From contig NZ_JAJMOX010000011.1 of the NCBI RefSeq assembly GCF_020991455.1, positions 1-64,000 of the forward strand: a stretch of DNA of 64,000 nt. The letters run 5' to 3'. The notes beneath the pieces are model-generated. The model had not been told where the DNA came from, searched no databases, and saw nothing but the letters and a program-made list of their open reading frames with translations. A program made the translations under genes and the position numbers. The stretch comes from Flavobacterium sp. JAS. GTDB lineage: Bacteria > Bacteroidota > Bacteroidia > Flavobacteriales > Flavobacteriaceae. Shown here piece after piece: positions 1 to 10,049 of this stretch (positions within the stretch are counted from its first letter, which is position 1; each line of letters opens with the position of its first letter).

Positions 1-79
1 CTATAAGAGTGCTTTTTTTTTGGAAATATAAATCTCGTTAAGATTACGACAGTACAATTTATAAGTTGCTTTCTTCTGT

Positions 80-838
80 TTAGGAATCCAGCCAGTTTTT
101 AAAATTATTAATTTCTTTTTTGCTCAAAATAATAGGTTCGCTATCCGGAATAGAAACATTTAAAAGCAATTCGATTTTTTGACTCGAATGTTTAATGATT
201 TCCTGAATGTGATGACGGTTGATAATATATTTCCGATTCACTTTAAAGAATAGAACGGGATCAAGTTTATTGATTAAATCCTTTAGATTACTATTGTACA
301 AATAACTGTTGCCTGAATTGGTATGGATAAACAGATGTTTTCCTGTGGCAAAAAAATAAGTAATCGCCGTGTCATTTATAGAAATGAGTTTGTCTCTGTG
401 ATTTACCAAAAAGTGATGTTGAATGTTGTTTTGGTTTTCAATTTCTACAAGCGATTCAACTATTAAGCTGGTATTAAAGGTTTCTTTTATGTTTTTATAT
501 TTGATTAAAGCCTCCAATAATTCTTCTTCTTCATAAGGTTTTAGAAGATAATCGATCGTGAAATGTTTAAAAACTTTTACCGCATAAGAATCATAAGCGG
601 TGATAAAAATAACAGGACATGAAACAAGAGTCTGCTCAAAAATGTCCAGACTTTTTCCGTCTCCCAAATGGATATCCATAAAAGCAAGATCTACTGTATT
701 TACTTTAAAAAAAGCAACGGCGTCTTTTACAGATTTCAGCACCGAAATTTCGCTGATAGAAATTATAGTTTGTTGTTCCAGAATTGATTTCAGATAGCTT
801 GAAGCAAGATGTTCGTCTTCAATAACGACAATTTTCAT
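80..838 (-). CDS. LytTR-family response regulator
   Basis: Cytoplasmic DNA-binding response regulator of 252 residues. The receiver domain (about 1-115) has the acidic pocket E7/D8 and phospho-acceptor D55 in FMDIHLGD. A LytTR DNA-binding domain fills about 150-250 and contains the typical FFKVNRKYIIN segment. It lies 59 bp downstream of susD on the same strand. The LytS-type kinase at 8303-9865 is the obvious partner, so kinase and regulator sit at opposite ends of the SusCD/protease block. A TAnnTTTG box (855-862) lies 17 bp upstream of the ATG, so it can probably be transcribed on its own. The targets are inferred from position, not shown. Confidence 0.93.
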   Translation of the reverse strand: MKIVVIEDEHLASSYLKSILEQQTIISISEISVLKSVKDAVAFFKVNTVDLAFMDIHLGDGKSLDIFEQTLVSCPVIFITAYDSYAVKVFKHFTIDYLLKPYEEEELLEALIKYKNIKETFNTSLIVESLVEIENQNNIQHHFLVNHRDKLISINDTAITYFFATGKHLFIHTNSGNSYLYNSNLKDLINKLDPVLFFKVNRKYIINRHHIQEIIKHSSQKIELLLNVSIPDSEPIILSKKEINNFKNWLDS

Positions 839-854
839 TTGGTTTGTTTTTGGG

Positions 855-862
855 CAAAGTTA
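855..862 (-). promoter_or_regulatory. Bacteroidota -7 box upstream of LytTR gene
   Basis: TAACTTTG read on the minus strand matches the Bacteroidota -7 consensus TAnnTTTG, 17 bp before the start of the regulator. It abuts the T-run of the SusCD terminator. No clear -33 element was checked. Confidence 0.45.
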
Positions 863-890
863 AAAAAAAAGCTCCGTTAAAAACGGAGCT
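862..890 (-). terminator. Rho-independent terminator after susD
   Basis: Perfect 8-bp stem AGCTCCGT/ACGGAGCT with a 5-nt loop. On the minus strand it is followed by nine T residues. It would end the SusC/SusD transcript before the LytTR gene. Confidence 0.8.
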
Positions 891-897
891 AATTCAT

Positions 898-2217
898 TTA
901 CAATTCAGGATTGTTTAATCGTGCATCTTTAGGAAATGGTATCGTATAACGTGGATCATTTTCGATCAATGTATAGTCTTTTCCATCTATAGTATGTATG
1001 ATTTGTTTTTGAGAAGTTCTTCTTAAATCAAACCAACGGTGACCTTCGATAGCAAACTCGCGTTGTCTTTCCTGAGCAATAAAATCAAGAAGCTCTGCTT
1101 GTGTCATTGCATCAACAGTTATACTCAATGTAATATAGCCAGTTGTATTGTATCTGTTTTTGATAAAAGTCAGAACTGTTGTTCTCGCTGTTGCAAGATC
1201 ATTTAATTGTGCCGAAGCTTCTGCTTTTGTCAAATATAATTCAGCGGTTCTAAAAGAACATTTTTGGCTAATTTCTCCACCTTTTTTAAACCTGAAATCA
1301 CTTCCGCTTGCTTGAAAGTACAAAGCAAAACGTAAATCATTTGTTTTATCATAAGCATCTGTTAACGTTGGTGCAGCATTTGTCGCTCCTTTTATATCAT
1401 TATGAAAAGTATCGTCTAATGCCATTATAGATTCTACACCATCATAATAATTAGGTAAAACAGCTGTAGCGTTTAAGTCGGTTAAAGTGTTTTTGTACGT
1501 CATTGCTTTATCAGCAGCTTCGATTGCTTTTGCCCATTCTTTTTGATATAGGAAAATACGAGATTCAAAAGCATAAAGTGCCGCTTTAGAGAAACGATAA
1601 TTGATTCCTTTTGTTTGAGTGTTTAAGTTTAGCAATTTTTTAGCTTCTTCTTTATCAGCAAGAATTTGTTGGTAAATTACCGCTACACTTTGAGGAGTAT
1701 AAACTTGCTCTAAATCTATTTCTAAAGCCAATGGCACACCTCTGTCTGTTGCAGCTGTTGCAGCATTATAAGGTTTTCCAAACAAGTTAATCAAATCAAA
1801 ATAAGTATAAGCTCTTAATGCATAAGCTTCTCCTAGTAATTGGTCTTTTTCTGGTGAAGCATCCAATTTTTTACTGGCATCGTTGATAACAACATTCGTA
1901 TAGAAAATAGTGTTGTACAAAGCTGCATAAGGATAAGTAAAAGTAGCTCGGTCAGGATTCGAATCATTCCAGAGGTAAGCATCTCTATAGTATGAAAAAT
2001 CACCACCAGACTCATCTAGTAACACTTCGTCTCCTCTTACGGAAGCAAGTGATTTATGTCTTGGAAAAACGAAATATCCTTTGGTTAATACTGCTCTAAA
2101 ATCAGTTAAGGTTTCCGGAATTACTTTACCAACAGGTTTTACGTCAAGATAGTCGTCACAGCTTATTGTAGTGCAGGCTGCAACAAAAAAGAATGCGTAT
2201 TTTAATATATTTTTCAT
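898..2217 (-). CDS. SusD/RagB-family outer-membrane lipoprotein
   Basis: Surface substrate-binding lipoprotein of 439 residues that would form the lid over the SusC-like porin encoded 11 bp upstream. It has a lipoprotein signal with Cys20 (TTISC then DDYL), followed by the family opening YLDVKPVGKVIPETLTDF. TPR-like helices appear in the middle (ALRAYTYFDLINLFGKPY). The C-terminal hallmark ERQREFAIEGHRWFDLRR is present. Length is at the short end for SusD/RagB. The neighbouring secreted protease suggests peptides rather than glycans as substrate, as for RagB of Porphyromonas, but this is inference. Confidence 0.93.
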   Translation of the reverse strand: MKNILKYAFFFVAACTTISCDDYLDVKPVGKVIPETLTDFRAVLTKGYFVFPRHKSLASVRGDEVLLDESGGDFSYYRDAYLWNDSNPDRATFTYPYAALYNTIFYTNVVINDASKKLDASPEKDQLLGEAYALRAYTYFDLINLFGKPYNAATAATDRGVPLALEIDLEQVYTPQSVAVIYQQILADKEEAKKLLNLNTQTKGINYRFSKAALYAFESRIFLYQKEWAKAIEAADKAMTYKNTLTDLNATAVLPNYYDGVESIMALDDTFHNDIKGATNAAPTLTDAYDKTNDLRFALYFQASGSDFRFKKGGEISQKCSFRTAELYLTKAEASAQLNDLATARTTVLTFIKNRYNTTGYITLSITVDAMTQAELLDFIAQERQREFAIEGHRWFDLRRTSQKQIIHTIDGKDYTLIENDPRYTIPFPKDARLNNPEL

Positions 2218-2228
2218 TTTAAATCAGT

Positions 2229-5200
2229 TTAAAAAGTTAGGTTACATCCTAAAGAAATTGATCTTGGGATTGGTTGTGCATAGATATTTCCGAAAGTTTC
2301 CGGGTCAAAATAACCTTTGTAATCAGAACTAATTACAAATAAGTTTCTTCCTTCGATACTAAATCTAACATTCTCCATGTGGATGCTTTGAAGTGCTTGT
2401 TTAGGTAAAGAATATCCAAAACGAACACTGCTCAAACGCATAAAACTCATGTCGTGAACCCATGTATCCAAGTACTTGTAAGTATCGATTGGAGTTCCTC
2501 TGTTATAAAATTTATAAGCCATCCATGAATCTCCTGTTCCGGAAGTCGCACTAGTAATACCAGGTAGGTTAGAACTGGTATTTGTAGGTGACCATGCATT
2601 AAGGATATCAGTAGTATAATTTTGACCACGGTCTACAATTGCTCCGTTATAATTTGGTTTTTCAACAACAGTTTGATCGATGTTAAAAGTAGCTGCAATT
2701 GTAAGATCAAAATTTTGTACTTTAAAAGTATTGGTAAAACCACCAGTAAATTTAGGATCTAAATCTCCAACATAAGTAAACAACTCTTTTATTTGATCTG
2801 GATTAAGAGATGTTTCAGCAAGTTCTCCCGGTAAAAAATCTGCGTAGGGGTCAAAAAGGGCAAAAAAGGTCTGTGAGTTTACAGTTTCTCCTTTTTTATT
2901 TACAAATAAAGGGAAACCATTTTCATCAATTCCTGCAGTTTTTAATGCAAATACTGCATTAACCGGGAGTCCTTCTCTGGATGGTAAAAATTCGTTAGAT
3001 TTTACTTGAATACGATCTACGTTACTTTTATTATGAGAGAAATTAATTGTTGTACTCCATTTAAAATTTGGGTGATTTATGTTTTGCGTAGACAAAGCGA
3101 TTTCATATCCTTTGTTAGTTACCTGCGCCCAGTTAGCGTTTGTAAATTCAAATCCGTTTTCAAGAGGCAGAGATTGTAAACCAATTAAGTCAGTACTTTT
3201 TCTTCCGTAAACATCAGTTACAATACTCACACGGTTATTGAATAAACCTAGATCTAAACCAAAGTTAGTATTGGTTGTTTTCTCCCATCTTAATTTATCA
3301 TTTGGAGGAGAAGCTACGTCAATAGTAGGCTCAGTTTGTCCTGGTAAAATAACAGCAGTTTTATATTGTCCAACTACATAAGGTGACGTGTTTTTGTCAA
3401 TATTTCCTTGTAAACCGTAAGAAGCACGTAATCTTAAATTAGAAATCACATTACTGTCTTTTAAGAAGTTTTCCTGAGATACTAACCAAGAACCAGAAGC
3501 AGCCCATAATGGCAAGTATTTGTATTTAGGATCTGCTCCAAATAAATCTGAACCGTCGTAACGCACACTTCCAAAGAAAGTATATTTTCTGTCATAGGTA
3601 TAAGATGCGGTTGCAAAAAATGATGCAAATGCATTTTCGTTTTCATTTTTCAAATAAGTTCTCCAGTTCGCATTAGCGGCAGTATCTGCATTTGGGAAAA
3701 TAATTTGAGCTGTAGTCAATGTTTTCGGATCATAACCAAAACCTTTTGTTGAAACAGAAGTACTATGGTTTTTTCTCAATTCACTTCCGGCCATAACTTC
3801 TATCTCATGTTTTTGACCAAGAGTAGTGCTATAGTTTACCATTGTTTTCCAGTTGTATTGGAAAAAATCTGTGTTTGAATCTTGAATAATTCCGCCATCA
3901 GGAAGGAAATAAGTAGGAACACCGTTTTTGAATACACGTGATTTTTCTCTTTCTTTTCTGGTAAAATAAGTTTCTTTACCGGCATACTTTTCAGATGAAT
4001 TATTATCAAACTGTAAGCCTATTTGTGAACTTACTTTTAAGTCCTTTGTAATAGCATAATCAGCATCAAGTATTGCTTTTATAGATCTTGTTTTTAATTC
4101 ATAAGAAGTGTTTTCTCTTTCTTCTAAGATATTAAAAGGAACATAACGATCTGAATATCCATAAATGTCTTTGTCATATTTGTAGCTTCCGTCAGCATTG
4201 TATGGAGTCAAATATGGATTTGCATTTCTGGAGTAGTTTGCAGGATTTGTAAAAGCATCTGTATCTGTAATATAAGATTCTGTATCGCTTTGAGTACCAA
4301 AAAGTCCGATACCAACATGGAATTTATCTGTTATATCAAAGTTGTTTTTTAAAGTAAGGTTGTATCTGTTGAAACCAGTTCCAATAGTAGTTCCTTCTTC
4401 ATTAAAAGCTCCTAAAGAGAAATAGTAATCAGATTTTTCTCCACCGCCTGACAAGCTTAATCCGTATTGAGTATTTATAGCACTTTGGTACAATAAATCA
4501 CCCCAATTTGTATTGTTGCTTCTTAAAGCGTTGATAGAATTTTGTGTTTGTGGACTTAGAGACGAAAAACCTCCCGATCTAAAGGCTCCTAATTCATTAG
4601 CCTGGTTAAGAATACGGGAAATTTCTCCGTTTGTGTCTCTGTAAGTCAAATCTTCTCTAGAAGCTAGCGAAAGTTCTAAATCTACTTTTTGAGAAGAGTT
4701 TAAAAGGTTTAATTTAGAAAAATTAGGTTTTTGAGTAGCGAAAGTATTCACATTAAAATCTACTCTCATGTTTCCTTTTTTTCCTTTTTTAGTGGTTACA
4801 ACTATAACTCCATTTGCAGCTCTTGCTCCGTAAATAGCCGTTGCAGCAGCATCTTTTAATATCGTAATATCTTTGATATCGTCAGGATTTAATCCTGCGA
4901 TAGAAAAGTTAGTTAATACATCAATATTGTCTTTGTCATAATTTTTAGGAACATCATTTCCTTCAAGAGGCAAACCGTCTAAAACCCATAACGGATCTGC
5001 AGAACCTGAAAGTGATGCTGTACCACGAATTCTGATTTTTGAGATTGTTCCCGGAGCTCCTGTTTGTTGTGTTACGGCAACACCCGCAACCTGACCAATT
5101 AACATTTTATCTAAACTGGCAACACCCGCTTGTTGAATATCTGCCATCTCAACTGTTGCAATAGCTGAAGTCAGTTTTCTTTTCTCGATTTTTTGGTAAC

Positions 5201-5564
5201 CTGTTACCACAATCTCTTTCAATTCGCTTACATCAGATTTTAAAGAAATAGTGTAATTATTCTGAGCAGTGATATCAATCGTATAAGGCTGGTACCCCAT
5301 ATAAGTTACTCTTAAACTTTTGATGTTGCTGTTAATTCTAAATTCAAATGCACCATCAAAATCAGTTACGGTTCCTAGACTCGCACTGTGAATTACACCT
5401 TTTTGTTGTGTATTGTTTGATACGGAACTGTTCTCAAGAAAAACAGTAACTCCCGGTATCGGCAATCCGTCTTTGGAATCAACTACGATCCCTTTAATTG
5501 TCCTTTCCTGCGCATACCCGGATAGGGTAAGAAGGAAACTCAGCATGTAAAATAAATTTTTCAT
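2229..5564 (-). CDS. SusC/RagA-family TonB-linked outer-membrane transporter
   Basis: TonB-dependent outer-membrane transporter of 1111 residues. It has a signal peptide (about 1-19, ending GYAQ), a carboxypeptidase D-like regulatory domain (about 22-110, GIVVDSKDGLPIPGVTV), and a TonB-box/plug region (about 115-260) with the SusC hallmarks VDGLPLEGND-like and DAAATAIYGARAANGVIVVTT. A beta-barrel runs to the C-terminal Phe (GCNLTF). Downstream susD and upstream protease are 11 and 32 bp away, indicating one operon. The substrate cannot be read from sequence; peptides are favoured by the protease neighbour. Confidence 0.95.
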   Translation of the reverse strand: MKNLFYMLSFLLTLSGYAQERTIKGIVVDSKDGLPIPGVTVFLENSSVSNNTQQKGVIHSASLGTVTDFDGAFEFRINSNIKSLRVTYMGYQPYTIDITAQNNYTISLKSDVSELKEIVVTGYQKIEKRKLTSAIATVEMADIQQAGVASLDKMLIGQVAGVAVTQQTGAPGTISKIRIRGTASLSGSADPLWVLDGLPLEGNDVPKNYDKDNIDVLTNFSIAGLNPDDIKDITILKDAAATAIYGARAANGVIVVTTKKGKKGNMRVDFNVNTFATQKPNFSKLNLLNSSQKVDLELSLASREDLTYRDTNGEISRILNQANELGAFRSGGFSSLSPQTQNSINALRSNNTNWGDLLYQSAINTQYGLSLSGGGEKSDYYFSLGAFNEEGTTIGTGFNRYNLTLKNNFDITDKFHVGIGLFGTQSDTESYITDTDAFTNPANYSRNANPYLTPYNADGSYKYDKDIYGYSDRYVPFNILEERENTSYELKTRSIKAILDADYAITKDLKVSSQIGLQFDNNSSEKYAGKETYFTRKEREKSRVFKNGVPTYFLPDGGIIQDSNTDFFQYNWKTMVNYSTTLGQKHEIEVMAGSELRKNHSTSVSTKGFGYDPKTLTTAQIIFPNADTAANANWRTYLKNENENAFASFFATASYTYDRKYTFFGSVRYDGSDLFGADPKYKYLPLWAASGSWLVSQENFLKDSNVISNLRLRASYGLQGNIDKNTSPYVVGQYKTAVILPGQTEPTIDVASPPNDKLRWEKTTNTNFGLDLGLFNNRVSIVTDVYGRKSTDLIGLQSLPLENGFEFTNANWAQVTNKGYEIALSTQNINHPNFKWSTTINFSHNKSNVDRIQVKSNEFLPSREGLPVNAVFALKTAGIDENGFPLFVNKKGETVNSQTFFALFDPYADFLPGELAETSLNPDQIKELFTYVGDLDPKFTGGFTNTFKVQNFDLTIAATFNIDQTVVEKPNYNGAIVDRGQNYTTDILNAWSPTNTSSNLPGITSATSGTGDSWMAYKFYNRGTPIDTYKYLDTWVHDMSFMRLSSVRFGYSLPKQALQSIHMENVRFSIEGRNLFVISSDYKGYFDPETFGNIYAQPIPRSISLGCNLTF

Positions 5565-5596
5565 TAGGTTTTGTGTTTGGAGTTTGGTTAAAAATT

Positions 5597-8197
5597 TTAT
5601 AATGTGTTGTTTAATGCTCTTTCAATACGTTGAATCAAATCGAAATAATGATTCTTGGTTTCTTGATTTCCAATACTTCTTTTAGATTTTAATAATTGTA
5701 AAATCTGATTCAATTCGCCTTTTTTATCAGAAGTAACTTCTGTAACTCTTTTTAAAGAAGACTGATTAATGTTACGTGCCATTTTTGAATTATCTAGATA
5801 ATCACATAATTGCGGCATATTTAAATTTTCGTTTAACTGAATTCCTTTTTTAGCATCAGTCTTTTCAAAAAGTTTATTTGTCGAAACAATCAATACATCT
5901 ACGTAATTTTTTTGAGTCAAACGTTCAAGGATCGTAAGTGACTTATTTTGTATGGTTGAAGCAAAAATGTTTTGACGTAGTGTCTGGAATAATTGGGTAA
6001 CCGTAAATATATTTTCCTTAGTACCATTACGTTGAAACAACTCGTTTTCGGTCATTCTCAATAAACGATCATCGCTTAACATACTATAGAAAACACTGTA
6101 TTGTAATTCTCTTGCCAATGTATAAGGCGTATATTCAAATGGTCCTAGCGGCGAATCTTGCAGTGGATTTGTTTTATCCAAAATCGGATTAAAAAATAAC
6201 CACTCCGGAAGCGCAATCGCGTTTTTCAATAAATACGCTACAGCTCTTTTTTGTATTGCAGCCGGAACCGGAACATAACTTGCTTTATTATCACCGTGAA
6301 CAGTTGTATTCAAATAAATACCACCCAAATTGTTTAATACGTGATAGTTGTACAAATTCCATTGACCAATAGCACCTATGTAAAGTTTACCGGTTTGGTA
6401 ATAAGATTCGTCTTTATCATAACTCCATTCCAGAATATTGCTTACCACTCTTTTTAGATTCTTAAGACCATATTCACTGGCTTTCATAGCATCATCACCT
6501 AAATCTTCAGATTGTGAGCGGGGATCTATAGTATTTTCTCTGTCTTGTTGTTCACCGTAGAAATAAAGAGGATCATTTTGATGTTTTGCAATCAGATTGT
6601 TTAATTCTGTATGTTCTTCAGTTTGATCTGCATACCATTTGTAACCCCATTCGATAGCATATTTGTCGTATTCACCAATTTTTGGTGTAATTGCTTCTAC
6701 ATGATCTTCGGGTTGAGCAATATAATTGTAACGCGCATAATCCATGATCGACGGAGCAGTTCCGCCCATTTTTGCCGTAAAAGCTACAGATCTTAACGAT
6801 TCTACCGGATAGGCAAAAGAAGCTCCCATATTGTGTTTCAGACCAAAAGTATGTCCAACTTCGTGAGACGATACAAAACGAATAGCTTCACCCATGTGTT
6901 CGTCACTAAATTTGTTTCCTCTTGCTTTTGGGTCAATTGCTCCGGTCTGAATACGCATCCAGCTTTGTAATGAAGTCATTACATTATGCCACCAGATAAT
7001 ATCAGATTCGATGATTTCTCCACTTCTTGGATCTACAACTGCAGGTCCCATAGCATTTGATTTTTGCGAAGCCACATAAGTGATAACCGAGTAACGTACG
7101 TCATCAATATCAAAATCAGTATCATCTGCAGTAGGTTCTTTTGCGATTACAGCATTTTTAAAACCTGCTCTTTCAAAAGCCACTTGCCAATCGCGAACGC
7201 CTTCTATAATATAAGAGCGCCATTGTTTAGGAGTCGATGGATCGATGTAGTAAACAATGGGCTTCTTAGGCTCTACTAATTCGCCATTTTTGTATTTTTC
7301 AATGTCTTCTTTTTTAGGTTCTAATCTCCAACGCGTGATTAATTCTTTTTCAAGAACGGCATGTTGGCTGTCATTAAAGTACCAGTGTTTTTCTGAAAAA
7401 TATCCAATACGTTTATCTGCAAAACGAGGTTGCATAGGCACTTTGTCCAATAATATAATATTAGAAGTAACCCCAATTGTAACAGACAGAGCAGGACCGC
7501 CCTCGCTTACAGAAGTGGTAAGCTGGGATTTAACCACAATATTTTTAGGGAAAGTTTTTACACTTTCGATATACGATAAGTCCGATTTTACAGATCCGCC
7601 AAAACCAATGTTGCTTAACACATCATTGAAACTTTTTTGTTTTCCGTCAAAGACTTTATTTACTTTAATAACAATCGAAGTCGAATCGTTATTTTTTGTT
7701 TCGATATCAAAGACCTCTATAATAGATTCAGAAAAGTTACTGTTTACAGAAGCGGTGATAGCATCGAGAGCCGGAGATGAAACTTTAGGTTCTGATGATT
7801 TTACCCAAACTTTTTTTGCAACTAGATCTTTATGAAAGGTGATGATTTTATTTTCGTAATTCATTCCTCTATTTAATCCTGCTTCATTAACTGGTAAAGG
7901 AACATTTGAAATTTTATTTACCACTAAAAATTCTCTTTGAAAAAGGGAATCATTTATTTCTAAATAAAGATCCGTTTTTACCTGAATCGTATTGAACAAT
8001 CCTTTTTTGAAAATTCCTTGTTTTACAAGATCATTATATTTTTTCCCCTTTGGAGATTTAATTGAATCTTTAACCTCTTCAGTTTTATCTTCTTTGTTCT
8101 TTTTATTCTTTTTTTGAGAAACCATCGTTCCGGTACTAAATAATAGCGCCAGTACTAAGATGATTTTTAGGGTTCTCAACAATGCCTTTTTCCCCAT
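5597..8197 (-). CDS. Secreted zinc-dependent metalloprotease (metzincin motif)
   Basis: Exported protease of 866 residues. An N-terminal hydrophobic signal (about 10-27) is followed by a Lys-rich linker. The extended zinc-binding motif HEVGHTFGLKH gives ligands H445, H449 and H455 with catalytic E446, the metzincin pattern HExxHxxGxxH. The layout resembles the Bacteroidota DUF5117/DUF4953 zinc-protease family, in which a long N-terminal beta-rich domain precedes the catalytic core. It is 32 bp upstream of the SusC-like gene and probably cotranscribed, so it may generate the peptides imported by that pair. Which substrate it cuts is unknown. Confidence 0.9.
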   Translation of the reverse strand: MGKKALLRTLKIILVLALLFSTGTMVSQKKNKKNKEDKTEEVKDSIKSPKGKKYNDLVKQGIFKKGLFNTIQVKTDLYLEINDSLFQREFLVVNKISNVPLPVNEAGLNRGMNYENKIITFHKDLVAKKVWVKSSEPKVSSPALDAITASVNSNFSESIIEVFDIETKNNDSTSIVIKVNKVFDGKQKSFNDVLSNIGFGGSVKSDLSYIESVKTFPKNIVVKSQLTTSVSEGGPALSVTIGVTSNIILLDKVPMQPRFADKRIGYFSEKHWYFNDSQHAVLEKELITRWRLEPKKEDIEKYKNGELVEPKKPIVYYIDPSTPKQWRSYIIEGVRDWQVAFERAGFKNAVIAKEPTADDTDFDIDDVRYSVITYVASQKSNAMGPAVVDPRSGEIIESDIIWWHNVMTSLQSWMRIQTGAIDPKARGNKFSDEHMGEAIRFVSSHEVGHTFGLKHNMGASFAYPVESLRSVAFTAKMGGTAPSIMDYARYNYIAQPEDHVEAITPKIGEYDKYAIEWGYKWYADQTEEHTELNNLIAKHQNDPLYFYGEQQDRENTIDPRSQSEDLGDDAMKASEYGLKNLKRVVSNILEWSYDKDESYYQTGKLYIGAIGQWNLYNYHVLNNLGGIYLNTTVHGDNKASYVPVPAAIQKRAVAYLLKNAIALPEWLFFNPILDKTNPLQDSPLGPFEYTPYTLARELQYSVFYSMLSDDRLLRMTENELFQRNGTKENIFTVTQLFQTLRQNIFASTIQNKSLTILERLTQKNYVDVLIVSTNKLFEKTDAKKGIQLNENLNMPQLCDYLDNSKMARNINQSSLKRVTEVTSDKKGELNQILQLLKSKRSIGNQETKNHYFDLIQRIERALNNTL

Positions 8198-8302
8198 TTA
8201 AAGTTAATTTTAGGTTAATTTTATGCTAAAAATATAATGTCGGCTTTGTTAAAAAAAACAAAAAGGAGTGAGTGGCTTTTTTTTGGGAGTGAATGTTTTT
8301 TT

Positions 8303-9865
8303 TTATCCAATTAAGGGTAAAATGCAAGTAAAATCTCCGTCTTTTTTGAAGGTTTTAAAGTCCTTTTTAGAATAGTAATTGTAGATACTTTCTAAGTATT
8401 TATGACCAAACTTAGATTCCTTTCCAAAGTTTTGCTTTTCGTTTAAGTTATTGGTAATGATTACAACATTTTCTTTAATAGCAATGGTTATTTTCAACGG
8501 ATTTTCATCAGAAGCGATATTGTGTTTTATGGCATTTTCAACCGCAATTTGAAAAGCTAAATAGGGAACTTTCTTAGCCAATATGCTTTCATCTTCGATA
8601 GTAATCGTAAAGACAAATTCTTCAGTAAATCGGGTTTGTTGAAGAAAGATATATTTTTCGATAAAAAGCAATTCTTCCTGTACCGTCACAATATTATTAA
8701 GTGGCGGATTAATCAGGTATCTGTAAATTTTAGAAAGATTCAGGGTGAATTTTCGCGCCACTCCCGTATTACTTTCAATAAGCATATAAAGCGAATTCAA
8801 AGAATTAAATAAAAAGTGCGGATTAATTTGCTCCTTTAATTGTTGGAGTTGGATTAATGCTTTTTCTTTATTTATCTTTTCATTTTCAAGAAGAAGTTTG
8901 TTTTTCTCTTGTGATAAGATTTCTTTTTCCTTAAAAGTTCTGCGCGTGAAAATGGTAAATAAATAAAAGAACACAATTAAGAGTGCAGTTGTAATAAAGT
9001 AAATTAGCGAAGCATATTTTTTTACAGCATCTACATCTTCGGTTGAAACCTTTTTAGGAAAATTGACACACAAATACCAATTTGTTCCTTTTATGTTCAA
9101 TCGTTTGGTGTATCGTACAATGTCCAGACCTAGATATTCTGAAAGTGCGGTTTTTTTGCTAAAGCTGTCGATATCCGTAAAAGTGGTATCGTGAGCAGAC
9201 ATGTCGGTGATTTTAAAAATATTCTTCTTCAGTAATTTTATTTCTGGATGATAAAGGATCGTTCCTTTTTTATCAAACACAAAAGCATAATTGGACACTT
9301 TTTGATCTACCGTCGAAAAGTAAGTTTGCAGTGATTGCAAATCAATATCATATCCGTATCGAATTATAGTGCCATTTGTGGCTACATATTTATAATAAAT
9401 ACGCCAGAAAAAATTCTGATGATCTTCAACAATACTATTAAACTCGTTTTGCGTTCCGTTTTTAGCAATAAAATCTTTTATAGAAGTTTCTAAGTTTTCA
9501 CTGTTTTTAGAAGTAGTGAATTCTATTTTCTGATTATTAATCTGAAACCAGTTGTTTTTGACAAGACTGTCGTTGGCATGAATTGAGCTTAAAACTTTTA
9601 AATTATCAGATAAGTTTTTGGTATTGCTCATTTCAACAATACGTTTTAGCTCATTTTTAGTTTCAAGAAAATGCGACAACTCCTTTGCCATCACTTCCTG
9701 TTTTTTCAGAACGCTGCGATTTTGAGTTTCACTATTCGTTTTTTCGGTGATTTGAGTTATTAGACCACTTAATATATAAATAGAAAGCAGCGTAAGAATA
9801 ATGAAAATGATTCCTAAAATGAAGAAGTTCCTACCGGAAAAAGTATTTTTAAATGTAAATTTCAA
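8303..9865 (-). CDS. LytS-type sensor histidine kinase with periplasmic sensor domain
   Basis: Membrane sensor kinase of 520 residues. TM1 is at about 14-36. An extracytoplasmic region of about 250 residues contains a Cache-like strand segment (YAFVFDKKGTILYHPE). TM2 is at about 283-308, followed by a coiled coil. The His_kinase domain carries H350 in QINPHFLFNSLN, the form that pairs with LytTR regulators. The C-terminal ATPase part is short and has a recognisable N-box (AVENAIKHN). It is the first gene of the minus-strand block and the only kinase of this class in the window, hence the proposed partner of the regulator at 80-838. Confidence 0.92.
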   Translation of the reverse strand: MKFTFKNTFSGRNFFILGIIFIILTLLSIYILSGLITQITEKTNSETQNRSVLKKQEVMAKELSHFLETKNELKRIVEMSNTKNLSDNLKVLSSIHANDSLVKNNWFQINNQKIEFTTSKNSENLETSIKDFIAKNGTQNEFNSIVEDHQNFFWRIYYKYVATNGTIIRYGYDIDLQSLQTYFSTVDQKVSNYAFVFDKKGTILYHPEIKLLKKNIFKITDMSAHDTTFTDIDSFSKKTALSEYLGLDIVRYTKRLNIKGTNWYLCVNFPKKVSTEDVDAVKKYASLIYFITTALLIVFFYLFTIFTRRTFKEKEILSQEKNKLLLENEKINKEKALIQLQQLKEQINPHFLFNSLNSLYMLIESNTGVARKFTLNLSKIYRYLINPPLNNIVTVQEELLFIEKYIFLQQTRFTEEFVFTITIEDESILAKKVPYLAFQIAVENAIKHNIASDENPLKITIAIKENVVIITNNLNEKQNFGKESKFGHKYLESIYNYYSKKDFKTFKKDGDFTCILPLIG

Positions 9866-9935
9866 GGATGTGTATTAAAAGGTAAGGGCACCTTAAAGCT
9901 CTTACAGAAATGTGGTATTATTTTTTTTTCGAGTG

Positions 9936-9943
9936 CAAATATA
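9936..9943 (-). promoter_or_regulatory. -7 box upstream of the sensor kinase
   Basis: TATATTTG on the minus strand matches TAnnTTTG and lies 71 bp before the kinase start. It is the likely promoter for the kinase and possibly the following protease. Confidence 0.4.
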
Positions 9944-10049
9944 GAATTTTTTGACTGATACCGTTTTAGTTATAAAAAGTTAGCACTTATTTCGTGGATG
10001 CATTTAGTAAAAATCTTGTTAAGGGGGAGAAAGGGCTATTTTTGTTTAA

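Noticed and set aside
7257-7835. 192-codon plus-strand frame inside the metalloprotease gene
   Set aside because: Antisense shadow of a gene with clear catalytic motifs; no independent features.
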